From the NCBI GenBank assembly GCA_009869945.1, contig WIXG01000230.1:62001-126000 (forward strand): 64,000 nt of DNA, given 5' to 3'. Source of the DNA: Mesaphorura yosii. Taxonomy: Eukaryota; Arthropoda; Collembola; Poduromorpha; Tullbergiidae. This document shows, one piece after another, positions 1 through 14,800 of the stretch (position 1 is the first letter of the stretch; every line of letters begins with the position of its first letter). Position numbers and translations under genes: made by a program. The notes beneath the pieces are model-generated. The model made no database searches. It was given only the letters and a program-made list of their open reading frames with translations, and was not told the DNA's origin.

Positions 1-1330
1 ATTCCGGACACAGTCAGTCGTCTGTCGGTTTTGTTTGTCATTCGTTATTACAGTTCCAATGGAATGCAGAAGAAACTCGCAGATGACCTCAGAGCCAGCG
101 AGTCGAAAAAAACAGAAACTCACTAAATGTAAATTCAGAGATTAGCCGCAAACAAATACAGGAGACGCACAAGAGACGTGTGGTGGTTTCGTAATAATGA
201 GCTTGTAAACATGTCTAAATTATGAGAATTGGATTCATCTCGTTACCTTTCAACAAGCCAGCAGGCGGTTATCAATCAGTAATCAGAAGCTGGCTTGTCA
301 AATACTAAACACAGTTAACGACTATGGTCGGCCAATGCCACAACATAATCACGTCGTCAATACTTAATCCTTGACAAATATTAATTGCAATTCTTCTGCG
401 TTCACTGCGTTGCGCTATAAACATGTGAAAGTACAGCCATGATAAAACTGTCACCTTCATACATGCACGCCCGCAAGTCCGCACGCAGATCAGACAACTC
501 ATCAGCCATAGCCGAGTTTCGAGTTTAAACAAGATTAACAGGCTTGGAGTTTGCTCAACACAAACACTCGAAAACAACGACAAAATGAATCAATCAGAAG
601 AATTTTTATGTGAAAAATTGCGTCCACTTCGGCGAAATTCGCCGTATTTTCATGCTTGTAACCTCGCATGCATAACGCGCAAATGAATAAACAAAAACAG
701 TACGTCACTGGCGGCTCGGCTGCGTGTCGACAACGCTTTGATCAGTCAACATGTGCAAATTGCATGGGACACGATGAGATTTTTCGCTAAATTGAGCTCC
801 AATTAGTCTCGTCTTTCTGTCGTCTCATATTGGCATGTGGTCTTTCCTGATACTGTCGCTTGGAATGTCATTCTCCATGAACGTGAACGTGTGTTTGTAG
901 CAATTTGCAAATTACATTCCTATCAGTTAGATCATGCTTTGCGTTACTCTTAGTACCTGCATCCTGTAGTTGTGTTGTCCAACTCAACTGAATTTGCATA
1001 ATAATTAGCACACAACCACAATACAATTGCGCGATAGCGCAGCACGAGCGAGTCTGCAGTCTGTACGAGCACACTTGATGTACAGAAATACGTACTTGTG
1101 AATTCTGAGTTCTGATACGGATTCTGCTTTATTCTAGTTTTGACATTGACTTTCCAACCCAATCACCATTGCATTGTGAACGCGAATTGTGTGGGATGAT
1201 TGAAGACCGAGTGAAGTTCACCCAACACAAATTAGACACGAGGAATCAGCAGTACAGATAAGTTGAGTAGTGCAGTGTGAATTGCCAATTGCAGACATTT
1301 CGAAGCACTGAGATCGCAAAGTCACTCACA
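1..1330. other. Non-coding 5' flank of the F-box-like gene
   Basis: No open reading frame here has protein-like composition or a recognisable domain. The last hundred or so bases should contain the 5' leader of the gene starting at 1331. I could not pick out a convincing TATA box or a single initiator. Confidence 0.5.
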
Positions 1331-2321
1331 ATGGGCAAAAGCTGCTTAATTCTGCCGTGTTTCGGAGGGCAAAGCAAGAAAGACAAAATTCGCGAAGCAC
1401 AAGCAAACGGCAACTACAATCACGTGAATGGGAAAGACCCTCCTTTGACGAACGGACACCTCAAGAAGGCGTCACTGGTGAAGTCCGGGTCCAGAAATTC
1501 CAACAAATATACAGATCCGCACAGAGGAAGCAGAAGTACGCGCGAACCTGCAGCCGTGGAAGAGGTCATTCCAAAATCAAAATTCGTCGCCGACTGGCAG
1601 AGACCGGAAGTAAGTTGACACTCGAGTGTTTTAGGATTCACGCCGTTTTATCAAGCCCAAATTATTTGTGCAGGTTCTCCAGCTAGTTTTGGCCAAAGCC
1701 AACATCGACAGCCTCCTGAACTGTCGCCTCGTTTGCAAGTCGTGGTGCACGGAGTCATCACGGCAGCTGCGCCTCAACGAATCCTTCTGCAACACGATTC
1801 CCATCATGCAACTACGCGAATTCACTCAAACCATGACCAAGTCCTTCGACAACCCGTTGCAAAGCTACCAGTTCTATGTGACGAGTATGCGGCATCCCGA
1901 CCTTCGATTCTTTTTCGGACAACTTGGCCACACCATCGTGTCCTTGGACCTGAATCTTCTCATAAGTGAGACGGAGGCATTCTTCAACATCCTTCCGTGG
2001 ATGCCCAACCTCATGGAGCTGATGCTGATCCTCTTCTACAACGACAACCAGCCACCAGCGGGCATTGCCATCACGCCGAGAAAAGAAGGTGAAAAGCCAG
2101 TGCTGACCGTGCGCCTCGTGGACGAGAACATCATCAAGTACATTGAGAATACGAAGACACTCATTTATTGCAATTATGAACTGAAAATCTGTCAGAAGGA
2201 GCAAGAATCGAAACAATTTAGCTTAAACAGCCAGACTCTGTGCATCGAGCCAGTTAAAATGGATTCAGAAGAGCGGCCTGGAGCGGACAGTCAAAAGGTG
2301 AAACCAACAAGTGAAGAATGA
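1331..2321 (+). CDS. F-box-like protein, two exons, about 308 aa
   Basis: Exons 1331-1609 and 1674-2321, joined in phase 0 across a 64-nt intron (GTAAGT...TTGTGCAG). Residues 90-125 carry an F-box-like pattern including LLNCRLVCKSW. Such motifs usually bind SKP1 in SCF ubiquitin ligases, with the remainder choosing the substrate. After it come a few leucine-rich stretches (for example WMPNLMELMLILF) that may be degenerate LRRs, then a charged tail. The first 90 residues are basic, Asn/Ser-rich and start MGKSCLILPCFGG; the start was chosen as the first ATG in the exon with this coding frame. That N-terminus does not fit the usual myristoylation pattern because Leu occupies the position normally Ser/Thr. 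SKP1 binding is inferred from the family; the substrate is unknown. The F-box call is fairly likely, the N-terminal region unrecognised. Confidence 0.7.
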
Positions 2322-2701
2322 TGTATGTGTTGAAGTAACAGGAGTACAATCGGTAAACATTTTATAATTTTGTTAATAATCATTTATGTGCTGTATTTAT
2401 GAGCTACAATGGGCAGCTTTTTGTGAAGCTCGCTACTAATTTCAGCTGTAGGTTTGTGGATATTTGTAATTTGCAAGATAATAACGACGCAAATTGTAAG
2501 AAGGCGATGTTTGCAAAAGGAATTAGCGAATACATTATGCATTTACTTGTGCTAGTGTAGTTTATGGCTATGGTGTTGTAGGGCGCACCTTTCGGGCCGT
2601 ATTTTCTTACCGCGCACTGCATTTCATAATGCCAGAGGTCAGGTTGTCACAAATTGTCAAAGGTTATCCGCATAATCCCGGTTGTCATTGATTTGTATTG
2701 A

Positions 2702-2707
2702 AATAAA
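2702..2707 (+). terminator. Candidate polyadenylation signal of the F-box-like gene
   Basis: AATAAA about 380 nt after the stop codon at 2321. It is the first perfect hexamer I see downstream; an earlier variant site cannot be excluded. Confidence 0.4.
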
Positions 2708-5700
2708 TCGAGTTATTGTAGTTCACTCAGCCAAAACAGCCAGCCAGGTAACGAGCCAAGTCGGCCAGCACAGCAAAGTAATGGCAAATTATTTTCTGGT
2801 CCAAACCCCAGCTATTACGCCAGATGATTGCTGTGTTGTTATTGTGGTGTGGTTTTAAGAGTTTCTCTTTCTGCTTCGATAATCTCTTTCTTCGACGACC
2901 AAGTTTCAAAGAAAAGGAAAAGGAAAGAGCACGGACTCCGGACGGGACGGGAAAAGATTCCATTTAAGATACACGGAGACAACAAAAGCCTTCACAAATT
3001 GTGGGGAGGTTTCTTTACAATAAATACAATTTGAGCCAGTTCCAGATTTCAGGTAAATGTATGATAAACATTTGTTGATCTTATTTATCGTGGCCGTACT
3101 GTGGTTCATATTTGAACTGTTGCTCTTTTCAGGTGACATACACGTCGACAAAACAAGACAGGCGACCGTGCCTGAATGGTATTGCATTAATTGGACCAGC
3201 AACGTATCTCGCGTTTTATCTCCAGTGCGATGCAGTCTGCAGCAAGTTTACTTACCTAACCTAAGATTGCATTAAGAAACCGTAGCGTGGAACGAAGGAG
3301 AAGGGCCACGGGAACGGAAAAGGACGTTTGACGCGGAGGGACATTTAACATCTGTCAATCCAATCTGCTGCTGGCCTCCAGTGCACCAAAACATGGGACA
3401 CCAGACGAGCTAACAGCTAAGTGCACTCGTCAGAAATGAAGAACTGAAAAAACTTGTTCTCATTAAATATTGAAAGATATTTCTTGTATGTCGCAGTTAC
3501 TGTCTCCATTTCCGTCGTCGTCGTCATCTACGTGATCATTTTTCCTCCGTCATGGTCGCACTCGTCAGCGTCCCAATTCCTCATGCTCCTGGCTCTTTGC
3601 TCCTGCTAATGAACGTCTTGGCCAGAGCTGAAATGTGATCTGCACTTATTTTACAAAGTAAATGTTTACTTCTTTAAACGAACCAAACGGGAACGAGTTC
3701 AGAAAGATGTAAGCGAAGATCCTGGCATGGCAGGCATTGGGCTTGGGCCTTGTTTTGAGTGCATGCAATTTGAAACCGCACCGACCGTCTTTCTTCGGCA
3801 GAGCCTTCCTCCGAAATAATATTATGCTGACGACTACAGGAAAATAATTTTTAAAAAAACTCAATCTTTTGAGATGTAAAATTGCTCATCTGTGGAGTGG
3901 GACGGGAACTGGAACGCGAACGGGACAAGAAGGAGAACGAGCCAGGCAACAATTGCGCTGTTGTCCATTCATCCAGCGCACCGAAAAGGAAAAACGGTGG
4001 CCGGATACAATACCAAGAGCACTGCTGAGACTTCTGTTGTGTTCCTAACCTTCCTCACAGCACAGACCATAGAAATCTTAAAGAGTAGGTTTGGGCAAGG
4101 TTAAACTCTCAATTTGTTTTGTGCAGAGATCTTGAAGGAGGAGAAGCACGAAGCACAGCTCAGGAAAATCAGGAACTGAACCAGAAAAGGTACAAGATGA
4201 AGAGGGTGTACAAATAGACAAAGATTCATAAGATCACAGAAAAAAGTGAAGAAAAGAATAAAATGTATGAAAAGATGAACAAGAGAAATGTGCACTGTAA
4301 TGTGCAGTACGGTTTGGGTTCATCTTCTTTCTGCTCTGCCATTGCTGCCATGATCTTCCTTGTTGTTCCGTGCCTCTGCTTTCCAGATGCTCTGCTTTCT
4401 GGTGCTCTTTACCTTGACAAACTTAACGACATATTTTCCCAGAACAGCTAGAACTGTGAACAGCGGAACAATGAAGGCGACTCTCACTTGGCTCTCAACG
4501 TCTTTTGGCTTTGGCTTCTTAAAGCACGCAATATCCTAAAATGTGCTGATTTATTGCGATTTTACGCAATTTTCCGCGTAATTTCTGCAAATTGGACGCA
4601 GAATTTAGACGAGATTTGTGTGTAAACTTGCACTTTGCGGATCCACTCGTGCTTAGTGCTCTGTGTTCGTCATCGTCGCCAGTGGTGCATTGGCACCGAC
4701 AGGAAGGAAAAGGAAGTGAAGCTCTCTTAACTCTTAACAGGGTTAATATTAGGCCGAGCCCTCCTTCCGCTAGCTGATCGGGCTTGTTCATTGTTAAGCT
4801 AGTCTAGAAAATTTTCCCGATGACCTCAACTTGACCGACGCCTATCACGACTCAAATGCAAAAACTCTCACTGCCTCTTGCTGATAACCTGTAGAGTCTC
4901 CGTTCTAACCCATTTGATTGCACAAATGAGAAAATAGAAGGGACATCGAGCCTTGAAAGCGGCATGTATAAAGCGAAGCGGAAAGATATATAAAGCGGAA
5001 ATCGAAATATATAAAGGACCCACAGGCAGTCACACTCTGCTCTTAATTTAAAGAGATGAGTGCGATGATACCTCTTTAGCATCCATCGCCCAAATGCAAC
5101 TGCCATCGCCTCGCCTATTCAGTATTCAGAATTCTCTCATTCACGCCGTCATTGTCATTCATATCCTGTCATGTCAGTCTGCATGTCAACAGACTCGCTT
5201 TGCTCATGCTCGCTCGTTTCAGCCACTGCATGGCTATCGTGCTCAAGCATCTTGGCACTGCACTGGCGCTGGCACGGTGGCAAAGTAGAAGTGGAAGGTA
5301 TTTAACGGTGATAAATGGAATACAAAAGGTGTAGATCCTCTTCAACCCTTTCTCGTACTCGTTCCTCTTCTCTCTCATTGTCGTCGTCCAGTGCGAGTAC
5401 AGCAGCGCAATACAAGAAGACAAGAGCACAATGCGATGCAGGACGGGAGTATAATAATGATAATAATACGTCTTGGAGTCTATTTCATGAATGAATTATT
5501 TAATCCACGAACACAATGCGAAGAGGACTCGTGAAGGAGTACTTGAGTCTTATTGATTAATTGTACTTACCTGAGCTTGAACCAGTGAAATGATACGATA
5601 CGGCTACCTACCAGAATACCAACGCAGAGTCGCCTGAGCCTGAGTCCAAGTCCACCGGTGCGTGAGCCGAGGCTATTGTCCAGAGTCCACATTTTTGAAT

Positions 5701-8700
5701 ATCATTTCCAATTCGGATCATCCGCTCCCAGTTTTTGTCAATTGTTCACTGCAGTGCGGGTTATTGTCGTTGTGAAACCTCCGTCGGACCATGCTTCACG
5801 GAATTCGGATTAAAACAGATAACACAACAATGCTAAGTGCTCCTCCACGCACAAAGCAAGCAGAAACTCACATTGTTATAATTGACCATGATCATGGATT
5901 TATGAAACAGGAATCCATACCGCGGTCGAGCTGGCTGCTACCGGGCTGGCTCGGCTCAGACTCGCCGACGCATTTTTATTCACGCGTATCATCTTCCTCA
6001 TTCTCGGCCTCATGTGTGTGTAGCATCTTGTACCTCGCACCATTGCATTGCGCAGCACAAAAGAAAAGTGATTTCACGCTCATCCGGAATCAGCCGACCT
6101 GGATCGAATCTTCAATACAACGAACGAATTCAGCGTTTCGCCTGGACGAAACATAAACATAAACAAGATCGCAATCTGCCGACTTTATTACAATGCGCAC
6201 AGTGCTCATGCCGAAAATCCATTAAAAGTACGACAACGACAAAATAAAAATCCCAATCAAAGCAAAGCCAAAGCTGTAAAGGAAATCCGAATCAAACGCG
6301 ATACGCGGCGCATTTAGAATTGGGCCTCCGTTCTTTTGAACCTCTCCTGCATTGGTCTGGCCTAATAAGGTGGAATAAAAGGGTCCATTGAGTTCGTGGT
6401 CCGTGTAATAGATTCCGATTCAATGCGAATCTTTTGTGAGCGAGGAGCAGGAGCAGGAACTTATGGTTAGAAGAATTAAAAGGAAGTCTAATTTTGAATT
6501 GACGATGACAAAGGACAATTTGTGTGTGAAGGGACCCTTCTTGAGTCGTACCATATTGCGAGCTCATTTCCTCTGACCCTTTTTTCTTAAGAAACTGGTG
6601 CTCTATGAAATGGAGCACGGCGCAGTGCAGCACAATTTGTTCACTGCGCAGCACATCAGCACAAAAGTACCCTGGCCCCTTTTCCCTGCTGGATTCTCGC
6701 TCTCGGCTTCAGCTCAGTATTCAGCATCATTTATCATTATACGACACGCTGATCCACGTTAATGTGAAACAAAACGCATGGGACAAGAAACAAGACTTTT
6801 CCTTTTTGAATCTCAAGATCGAGACCACGCCAAGTTAGCCAAGAAGTAACGAGTAAAAGAAGTGAGACTGACGAGAGAGGCACGCAGAGAATAACAACAG
6901 CAGTCAACCGGCGAGTACATTTCAGTTGAGGTTTGGTTGTTGGAAAGGAAGGATGTACAACTGTTGGGTTCTGAACGCCAGAAGCGTGGAGAGGACTTTC
7001 TTCTGTTTCATCAGTGTTTTTGTGCTCCTGTAGCTATCATTTTTGTGAGCAATCAGCGAATTAAGCAGAATCAACAATTATTTAATACACTTAAGACATA
7101 AGAAGACGGCTCACTAAAGTGAATTAAATCAATCGAACTGTGTGTTGAGATACTGGAACTGTGCATAAACAATTTATTGCTGTTGCTTTTATTTGCGCTT
7201 GACCACTTCGACATCGAATTCGACTCGCTCCCATCTCGGCCGTTGTGGGTTGGTAATGATTCTCATTGTGTGTATTTACCAAAAAGACGCTCCGAACTCC
7301 GAGAGTAAACAACCTAATAATAAGGTGAATTCGGATTGTCTTATTCTCATTCGCATTGCTTTTCACCGCCTACATGTTTACCCGCACGGGTACACACGCA
7401 AATCAAATCGAGAAATTCCAGAGCAGAGTCTCTTGAAGGCTGTGTTAATGGTCGGCCAACTTATAATCTAGCCATTCTAGTCTTCGGTCGTCAATAACCA
7501 AATACAAATTTCTAATCGATGAGAAATACGGAGAGCGTAGCGTAGCACCGTATTTAAGTGCACAAAATTGTGTGTCAATACTTCTCGCAAGCTGCAGAAA
7601 ATATTCAGTCGCATTGCTCAGTCACACGTCGTCCACCCCAGTCCACAAATAAACCAGGTTAAGTCAGTAACTGATAATTTGGGTTATTAGGATAATAATG
7701 GACTAGAAGAAGGGACGAGTACGTGGAATTTAGAATTGTCTTTCCCCGGATTCCGCTTTTGTCCGTTTGTAGCAGCATGCATGCATAAATAACGCCGTGA
7801 CATTCCGTTCAGACAGTTTCGGTTCGCCGGAAACAAAAGATCCGTCAAGTCGACATTCATCTTACGTAAGTGAATTACAATGCGGGACAGAGGCAATGAA
7901 GACTTTTCGGTAGGAGTCAATAATTAAAATTCTGGCTTCGTATTGAATGGGTTCTGCAAATCCTTAATTAAGTTCCAACTCGGTCAGTAAAAGTAAAGTT
8001 GCGGTTCCGATCAGCCCCAAAATTCTGGCCGTATTTTTAGCACCGTACCGAAATCGATTTGCGTAAAGAAACCCATCCAGACAATTCCAAAGAGGCTAAT
8101 ATCGGATTTGCGAATCAATTATTCAGCGGCAGTTTCCTTTCAATCAAATGAATTAAGGTGTTTTACGCTTACACCGAGCTGACGTCGAACCTAGCTCACT
8201 GCTGACGCTGGCTGACGTGTCACCAGACAATCTGCATTGAAAATGACGCCAACATCAGAGTTCAATAAAATGGCAAGCGACCGTCCGTCGTTTGTGGTTT
8301 GACCCGTCAGCCCGTGCCATTTGACATCAATTGATTTCGTGTGGGTTGGTGTAGACAGTTTCTCCAACCTGCTGTAGGAATATTTGCTTTGCTATTTATA
8401 AGCTGATTAGAAATAGCAACCTTCATTAAATATTTGTACGATTGGGATGGCTAATGTATTGTGATACCCTTTCTTTTCAGGCTGGGAATTGTCATTCACT
8501 CGTGACGTGATTACAGCAACACATTCGGGCTACGGACGACGATCAACACCAACTTTAAAAGAAATAGCTCCAGAAAGGGCACAAGTACGTGTTCCAAGTT
8601 CAGCAGTTGAATAAAACGAATGGAACCTGCTGATAAAGTCAAGGCTGCCTTGCCTGAGTGACACATTGAGCTGAACCTGGATTGAAGCCGAGAAGCTTGG

Positions 8701-8891
8701 GCCAAACTTTTCTTGACATTCAATTAAAATTTTGCAAGCAGCTTGTGCCTGTGCAAACATTCCGTCAGCGTGTAGTGCAAATCGTGAACAAGAGTGCGAA
8801 CATAATAAATTATTGCCAATTGGTGCAGTGTGAGGACGGGCTCGACAGGACACGGCTGGTGTGAACTATTAATATAACAAACACATCGCAA
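2708..8891. other. Intergenic spacer and CLCA 5' flank
   Basis: About 6 kb without a supportable gene. Short reading frames exist on both strands but lack domains, signal peptides or coding-like composition. Near the right end a polypyrimidine tract and CAG (8471-8480) looks like a splice acceptor, so 8481-8891 may be part of a 5'-untranslated exon of the CLCA gene. The donor of that intron was not identified. Confidence 0.45.
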
Positions 8892-11800
8892 ATGGCCATA
8901 TCATCAACACTGGCAATGCGGTGCGTGCTCCTGTTCGCCTTGGCCTTGCTTGGCCAACGGCAGCATCACTCCGCAGTCGACGCTGCTGCTCAAATCAATT
9001 CATTCGGAGGCTACGAGAATTTGATCGTCTCAATTGGGCCCGATGTCCCCGCTGCAGCCTGCCAACAATTGATCGGGAATATCCAGGTAAGCTATTGCAT
9101 TGTGCCATTAGGCTCTAAACACAAGTGTTGCAGTTGGACGCAGAGAACAACAATGGGCGTATAAATGGATTAAAATTCATTGCCCAGGCTTAAACTGAGG
9201 CCTGTACTACGCACAAGAGAATTTTAAGTTGACAGGATTTTTATCCTTTTATACGTCTTTTGTGTCCTCGACTTGCAGTCAGAGCATTTAATGCATTTAA
9301 AGCGATTTACGGATTTAAACCCTTCTTTTGTGCATGAATTATGGAATTATGAACGTTTGTCAACAATCACTGCCTTCTGCATGCGATATCTGAATTAATC
9401 TGGAGACATTTCACATTTCTCAGAGCATTTGACAAAACACAAAAGACGAATTGCAGGGATTTGAAATCCTTGACTACTTAAATATTGCTTTTACTGGTCA
9501 AAGTCGCCACGGGCTCGGGCGGCACAGCATGCACCGGTTTTCAATTTTAATCCCGCCGCAGGTTTCTATTTCCTTTGGTCCTGAAATCTACGGGAACAAA
9601 TTAAGCTGTGCGTGCTGGGGCATTGACACTTGACCACGACATTTCTCTTTCTCCTTTGCTGGTTTTCTGAAACCTGAAAACCATTTGTGACACGAATTGG
9701 GCCTGGACCACAATTGGGTTAAGTAGCAGCATCTGCATTCGATCTCCTTCGAAATTCTTTTTGAAGCTCTTCGCTTTCGTTGGACGAGAAACGAGAAAGG
9801 TGGAAGATCACCTCTTAGCTCTTAGCGATCGTACAAAAGTGGAAGTGGAAACATGTTTTTAAAAAATCGTTACTATTGCCTTCATGTGCCTGGAGATGCC
9901 ATTCGGCTAAGTAGCCTCGTATCTCATGTATTATACACTTCGTACCTGTTCTCCCTACAAATTCTCTCCGGCTTCCTTCCTGACTGCCATGCCAAAGTCT
10001 GAATTAGATTAGAAACGTATTTGTACTCTGGCTGGACTCCTTTTGATGTTACAAGCCAGCCAAATGCCAAATTAAGGATTCAAAACACATTTCGGACCAG
10101 TTTTTACAGGCTGCGGTTGTTTGACACGAAGACGGGGCGAAGATAAAGATAAAAAGTCAAATCCAGCACCAGACAAATAGGAGCACTTCGTACTCCGCTG
10201 CAGATACGGATCAAGTGCCTGGAATGGCAGAGCTGGATACAAACATTACAAACTGGAGCATATGTAAATGAAATACAAATCATGTACGATGTGAGAATGA
10301 TGATGATCAAGTGCACGGAATACTAAACAGGGCCCACTATCCAGCACGGGCAAACAGGCTGTAATAGCATTTCAATCTATGGCCTGGATCTATTCCAGTC
10401 CCGCTCCAGTTCCAATTCCAGTTCAGGCGAGGCGAGACACGCAATCGCTGTGCGATGTGCACTTATTTGCCAGATCAGTCAGACGCTGAAGCTGGGCACG
10501 GATCTTATTAAATGATATGTATGAATATTTAATAGTGCAACAAAGCAACAAATTATGACAACTGAATTCCCTCAAGATGCGATAGCAGAGATCAGGACAC
10601 GAGATTTACGGGAGACGTCCACAATAATAGCACTGATAAAGTCGAGGAGCCCTTTCGTATTCGTACTTTTGTACTTTTGCTTTGTGGTAGACACAGAATT
10701 CCTGAAATGCTCATCCTGCCGCTTCGCAAGTACGACGTTGCGTTGCAAAGAATTTGTAATTTCGGCTTTTGGCTGGCTGCGGTTTTGGGAAGTTGCGATA
10801 TTTTACGTAACGCAGCGTAATGAAGATTTGAATATTTTTGTGGCTTCGGCTCGAATAAAATGGAGAAGGCTGAGATTGCGCGTGGATTATGCTTAAAATC
10901 AGCAGGCAGCAAAACGCTTGAACTTAATTGGCCATAATTTGATGAATTTGGTCTTTGATGCAATACACAAAAGCCATGGAGGCATCTTCGAGCAAATGCC
11001 TCAAAGATGCGATTTATAGCCGACTTGTAAGACGTAAGACTCCAAGGAATTGAAATTTGAGTGTTAAACGACAACCACTCTGCCTGTATTAAAGTGTCAA
11101 GCAGCAGTAAATTGTCGCATTTAGTCATGCATAATTTAGAATTATACAAATCACACGTACAGCGCAGCAAAAGCAACGCCAACAGCAAAAATTCTGCGCT
11201 GCGCCGTGCTTTGACTTGACTCAGGAAATCCTCGCCAGACGAAGAAGGATGACATTTTATGAGTGTAAATAAAAGTGAAGTTCACAACTCAGATTTCACA
11301 TGCGAACAAGAAAACGAAAATATTAAATTCAAATTCACAATTCACTCACTTGAGCGTTGAACCTTAAGCCGTGAGCTTTTCTTAATCTTTGTACCTGCAC
11401 TTGACTCGCATATTGGCTCTTTGTCGCCGTCGCTTTCATTCAACTCGTACACGTGCAGGGTCTGTCGGTTCAAATGTGAATTCTGGATACGGATTGCAAC
11501 TTCACCTTGTTGGCTCGCGAGCCAAGCTGCTTTTAGTCCATCAGGTGCACGACCACGCATCTGCGCATCATTGCCTGCCATTTGCCATGCTCAATTTGTT
11601 AATCTCGGCTCCAGATTTTATATTTTATGAATTTTAAATTTTCTTAATTTATGATACAAATGCAAATGCTGAATTTCTCTGCGCTGTAATTGCACTTGGC
11701 TTGCCCTGCCTTGCTTAAGGCCATATTCGCCTCTGCCTTGACTTGGCAAGTTAAATGTTTTCTGGCGTTGGGTCTCATTATTCATCTTTTCAACTGGAAA

Positions 11801-14800
11801 GCACTCCAGAACGGAATGAGAACGAGAGCATCTCGCTCACGCACGCACAAGACGATGGACGAGGAATCCGGTTTTTTATTTTCTTATTCTTATTCTTGAA
11901 TTATTTGAATGAAACACGTAACTTAAAGTAGCGTGTTATCAAGGCAAGCACCAGCACAGAAAATGCACCGCGTACTGAGCATGTATCATGAAGTATCTGG
12001 AGCAAATTGGACGACGACGACTGTAGGTAGTGAATGACACCTGGGCTTAACCTGAATTGAAATGAGTTCTATTTTTTACTCGTCTGTGGGGTTATTTATA
12101 TGGTAATCCGAATGCTCACAGACAAAACGGCCTGGCCTGGCCATGAATCACGCATTACGCATTATGCATTATGTAGATTAATATTATTGTCAGGAGTCCA
12201 AACCCAAACCCAAGCCAAGACTTTTAATGTGCAGGCAACGCATTGAGCATTGTGTTGCATCTTGGCTTGACTGGCTCGGGAGGATGTTCATTTTTTACAT
12301 TGCATAGTTCTCAGATTGCATTCAGAGACAAGGACAAGAGGAAGAAATGGAAATGCATTCAGCTACGATTGCCATTGGGTCCGATTCCTAAGAACAAAGA
12401 CACACACTCCAGCTAGCTGAGCTGAGGAGTGGAAAAGAAAGAGAAGATGATTAGATGAAATTCTGAGATTAAGAAAAGAACGGACGGAGGTACAGAAAAT
12501 CTGACATAATTCAAGAAGGGTTGAAAAATCCAGCGTACGCTTGCATAAGAGTCTTAATGAATTTGTTGAGGGCGTTGGTCATACGCGACGGAGAGCAGTA
12601 CAGCAAGGCACTGCGGGCATTACAAGGCAGGTTTTCCTCACAATGCCATCCAAATGCCGTGCTGGAAAAGGATTCACACCCAAGACCCAACGGGTCCAAG
12701 ATTGTACGACGATTTGCTTACGCAATGCAGTGATTCGGATTTAAAGTCATCTTAATCTCCATCCAGACTCAGATTCGAGATTCGAGCCAGACTGCCAGTT
12801 CCATGTAAGGCAATAATCGTATTGTATCGTATCCGTGTTCATGTGCCCATGTAGCTTGTAAAGTAAAGGGTTGGGATCGGATTTGGGTTTGGTAATAATT
12901 TTGTTCGTGTTTATGTTCACATGCTTGTTTCCAGTGCTGGATGGCTGGCTGCAGCAGCATCATGGACCATTAAATAACAAGCAGTCTCTTGTCTCTTGTT
13001 GCTTAACCACAAAATGAATTATTATCTCAGGCGAGCGGGCCAAGCACGTCTTGCCCCATAAATACGAAACCAGAGACCTTACGATCTTGGATCTTTTCTA
13101 ATTAAGAGACGCAATGCACTGTGCAGTTTCCCGTATTTCAAGTGTCAGCTCATTATTATGAAAATATCGCTCGCGATGAAGATGCGAGTTCATTTTTTAC
13201 GATATTATGGTGAAAATGACACACACATGGCCAGCCGTGCCAACGCGTACCGCATCTCGCTTCGTGCATGATTTCCTTTAATAAATCGCTATTTGCCAGC
13301 CTGCCAGCACGCCTGGCTTGAGTTCATGGCTGAATTGATTTTCTTCTTCGTTGTGAGAGGCCCGCGTTGCGTTTTGCTGCCTTAATCTGTAATATTTCAT
13401 TGATACTTCATTTAAAACACTCACACTCACTCGCAATGGCAATAATCGAATTGGCCACACTCACTTTCATTTACTTTGCCGTTCTGCTGCTGCTGCGGTG
13501 CAGCGCGGCAATCTTATAAACCCTTTTATGGGGACGATAAAGCCCATCGCCGTCTTAGTCGCAGTCGCAATAAATACGCATGGTACAATAAATTATGGGT
13601 AAATGATGCGTAATGTGTGCTATTAAAGTCGTGCAGAGCGGCACAAATGTGAAATGGCATCCACATCGCAAGCTGCTGTGCGTCGCTGTCACTTAATAGG
13701 AATTTAAATACGTGCACATTACGAGCCCAGACCGATTTGGTGCCCTGAGCCGATGGCGCAAGGAGAGTGTGTCGTGTCCATCGTGACGGTGACAGGCATT
13801 TGTCACAATTTATTTACGCAATTAGCTGCAATGCGATGCAACTCTGCCCTTAATCGGAAGAAAGCGCAGCCAGAGCCAATTTCCTTTGATCCCGTGCGAC
13901 ATGCGACATTCTGTATGGCTCAGGCTGTCTCTGCCTGTCTGGCCTGGCCTGTCAACCAGCTGCACAGGTAGAAATTACATTTTTATTGCCAAACACATGT
14001 TACCTTTTAACACAGCATATTTATGAGCATTGTATCGCTCCATGCCGATTTTTATGGTCATCGTATAATTTTACAACCATAAATATTGCCATAAACGCAG
14101 GCGGGACACGTACAGGAACCTGATGGTCGTAAAAGCGGCGGGTGGGAGGCCACGGCGCAGGATACAAGCATTAATGATTATTATTGCATACGCACTACGC
14201 ACCACGCACTGACTCGATTATGATCACAACCACAAGCAAAGCTCTTGGCCGCTGTTTGCATTCACATTTTCATTTGCATGGGTGGTACAATGCAAAGCAA
14301 TGCAGCGCAGCAGCGATAATAAAGAAAGTTGTTTTGACGGCCGCACTGTGCCGTGTTTACATAAATAAGAGTGTCAACGAGTCCGTGGCGAATGTGAGCG
14401 AGAGTCCAGCAGGTTTATTGAAGCATAAATGCAAATAATGCCATGTGCTGCACTGCACAGAGAGTGCAAGTTCAAGGCTACTCCGTGTCATTCGTGCCAT
14501 GCCATGCCAGCAGTATTTAAGCAGCGCAATTTCATTGAGCAGCAGAGCGCACGTGTGAAAAGCGTCGCAGACGCAGTCTTCCTTGGCGTCTTGGGCTTGG
14601 ACCACGATACAACGATTTACTGCTGCAATCACGACAATGACAATGACTACGCGAACCAAGCAAAGTAAACATGAAAGAGGCACGGGCTCATGACCCATGA
14701 CGATAAAAAATTATTCTTCCGTGCGATGCCATCGCTTGCGTAAGAGAAGCGTACAGCATCCGGCAAGATTTTGGTTTGCTTTGGGTAGTAATATTTTAAT

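Noticed and set aside
10592-11188. 198-codon open frame on the minus strand in the first CLCA intron
   Set aside because: It lacks an ATG at its head, has no recognisable domain or signal peptide, and its composition matches surrounding intron sequence. Likely chance.
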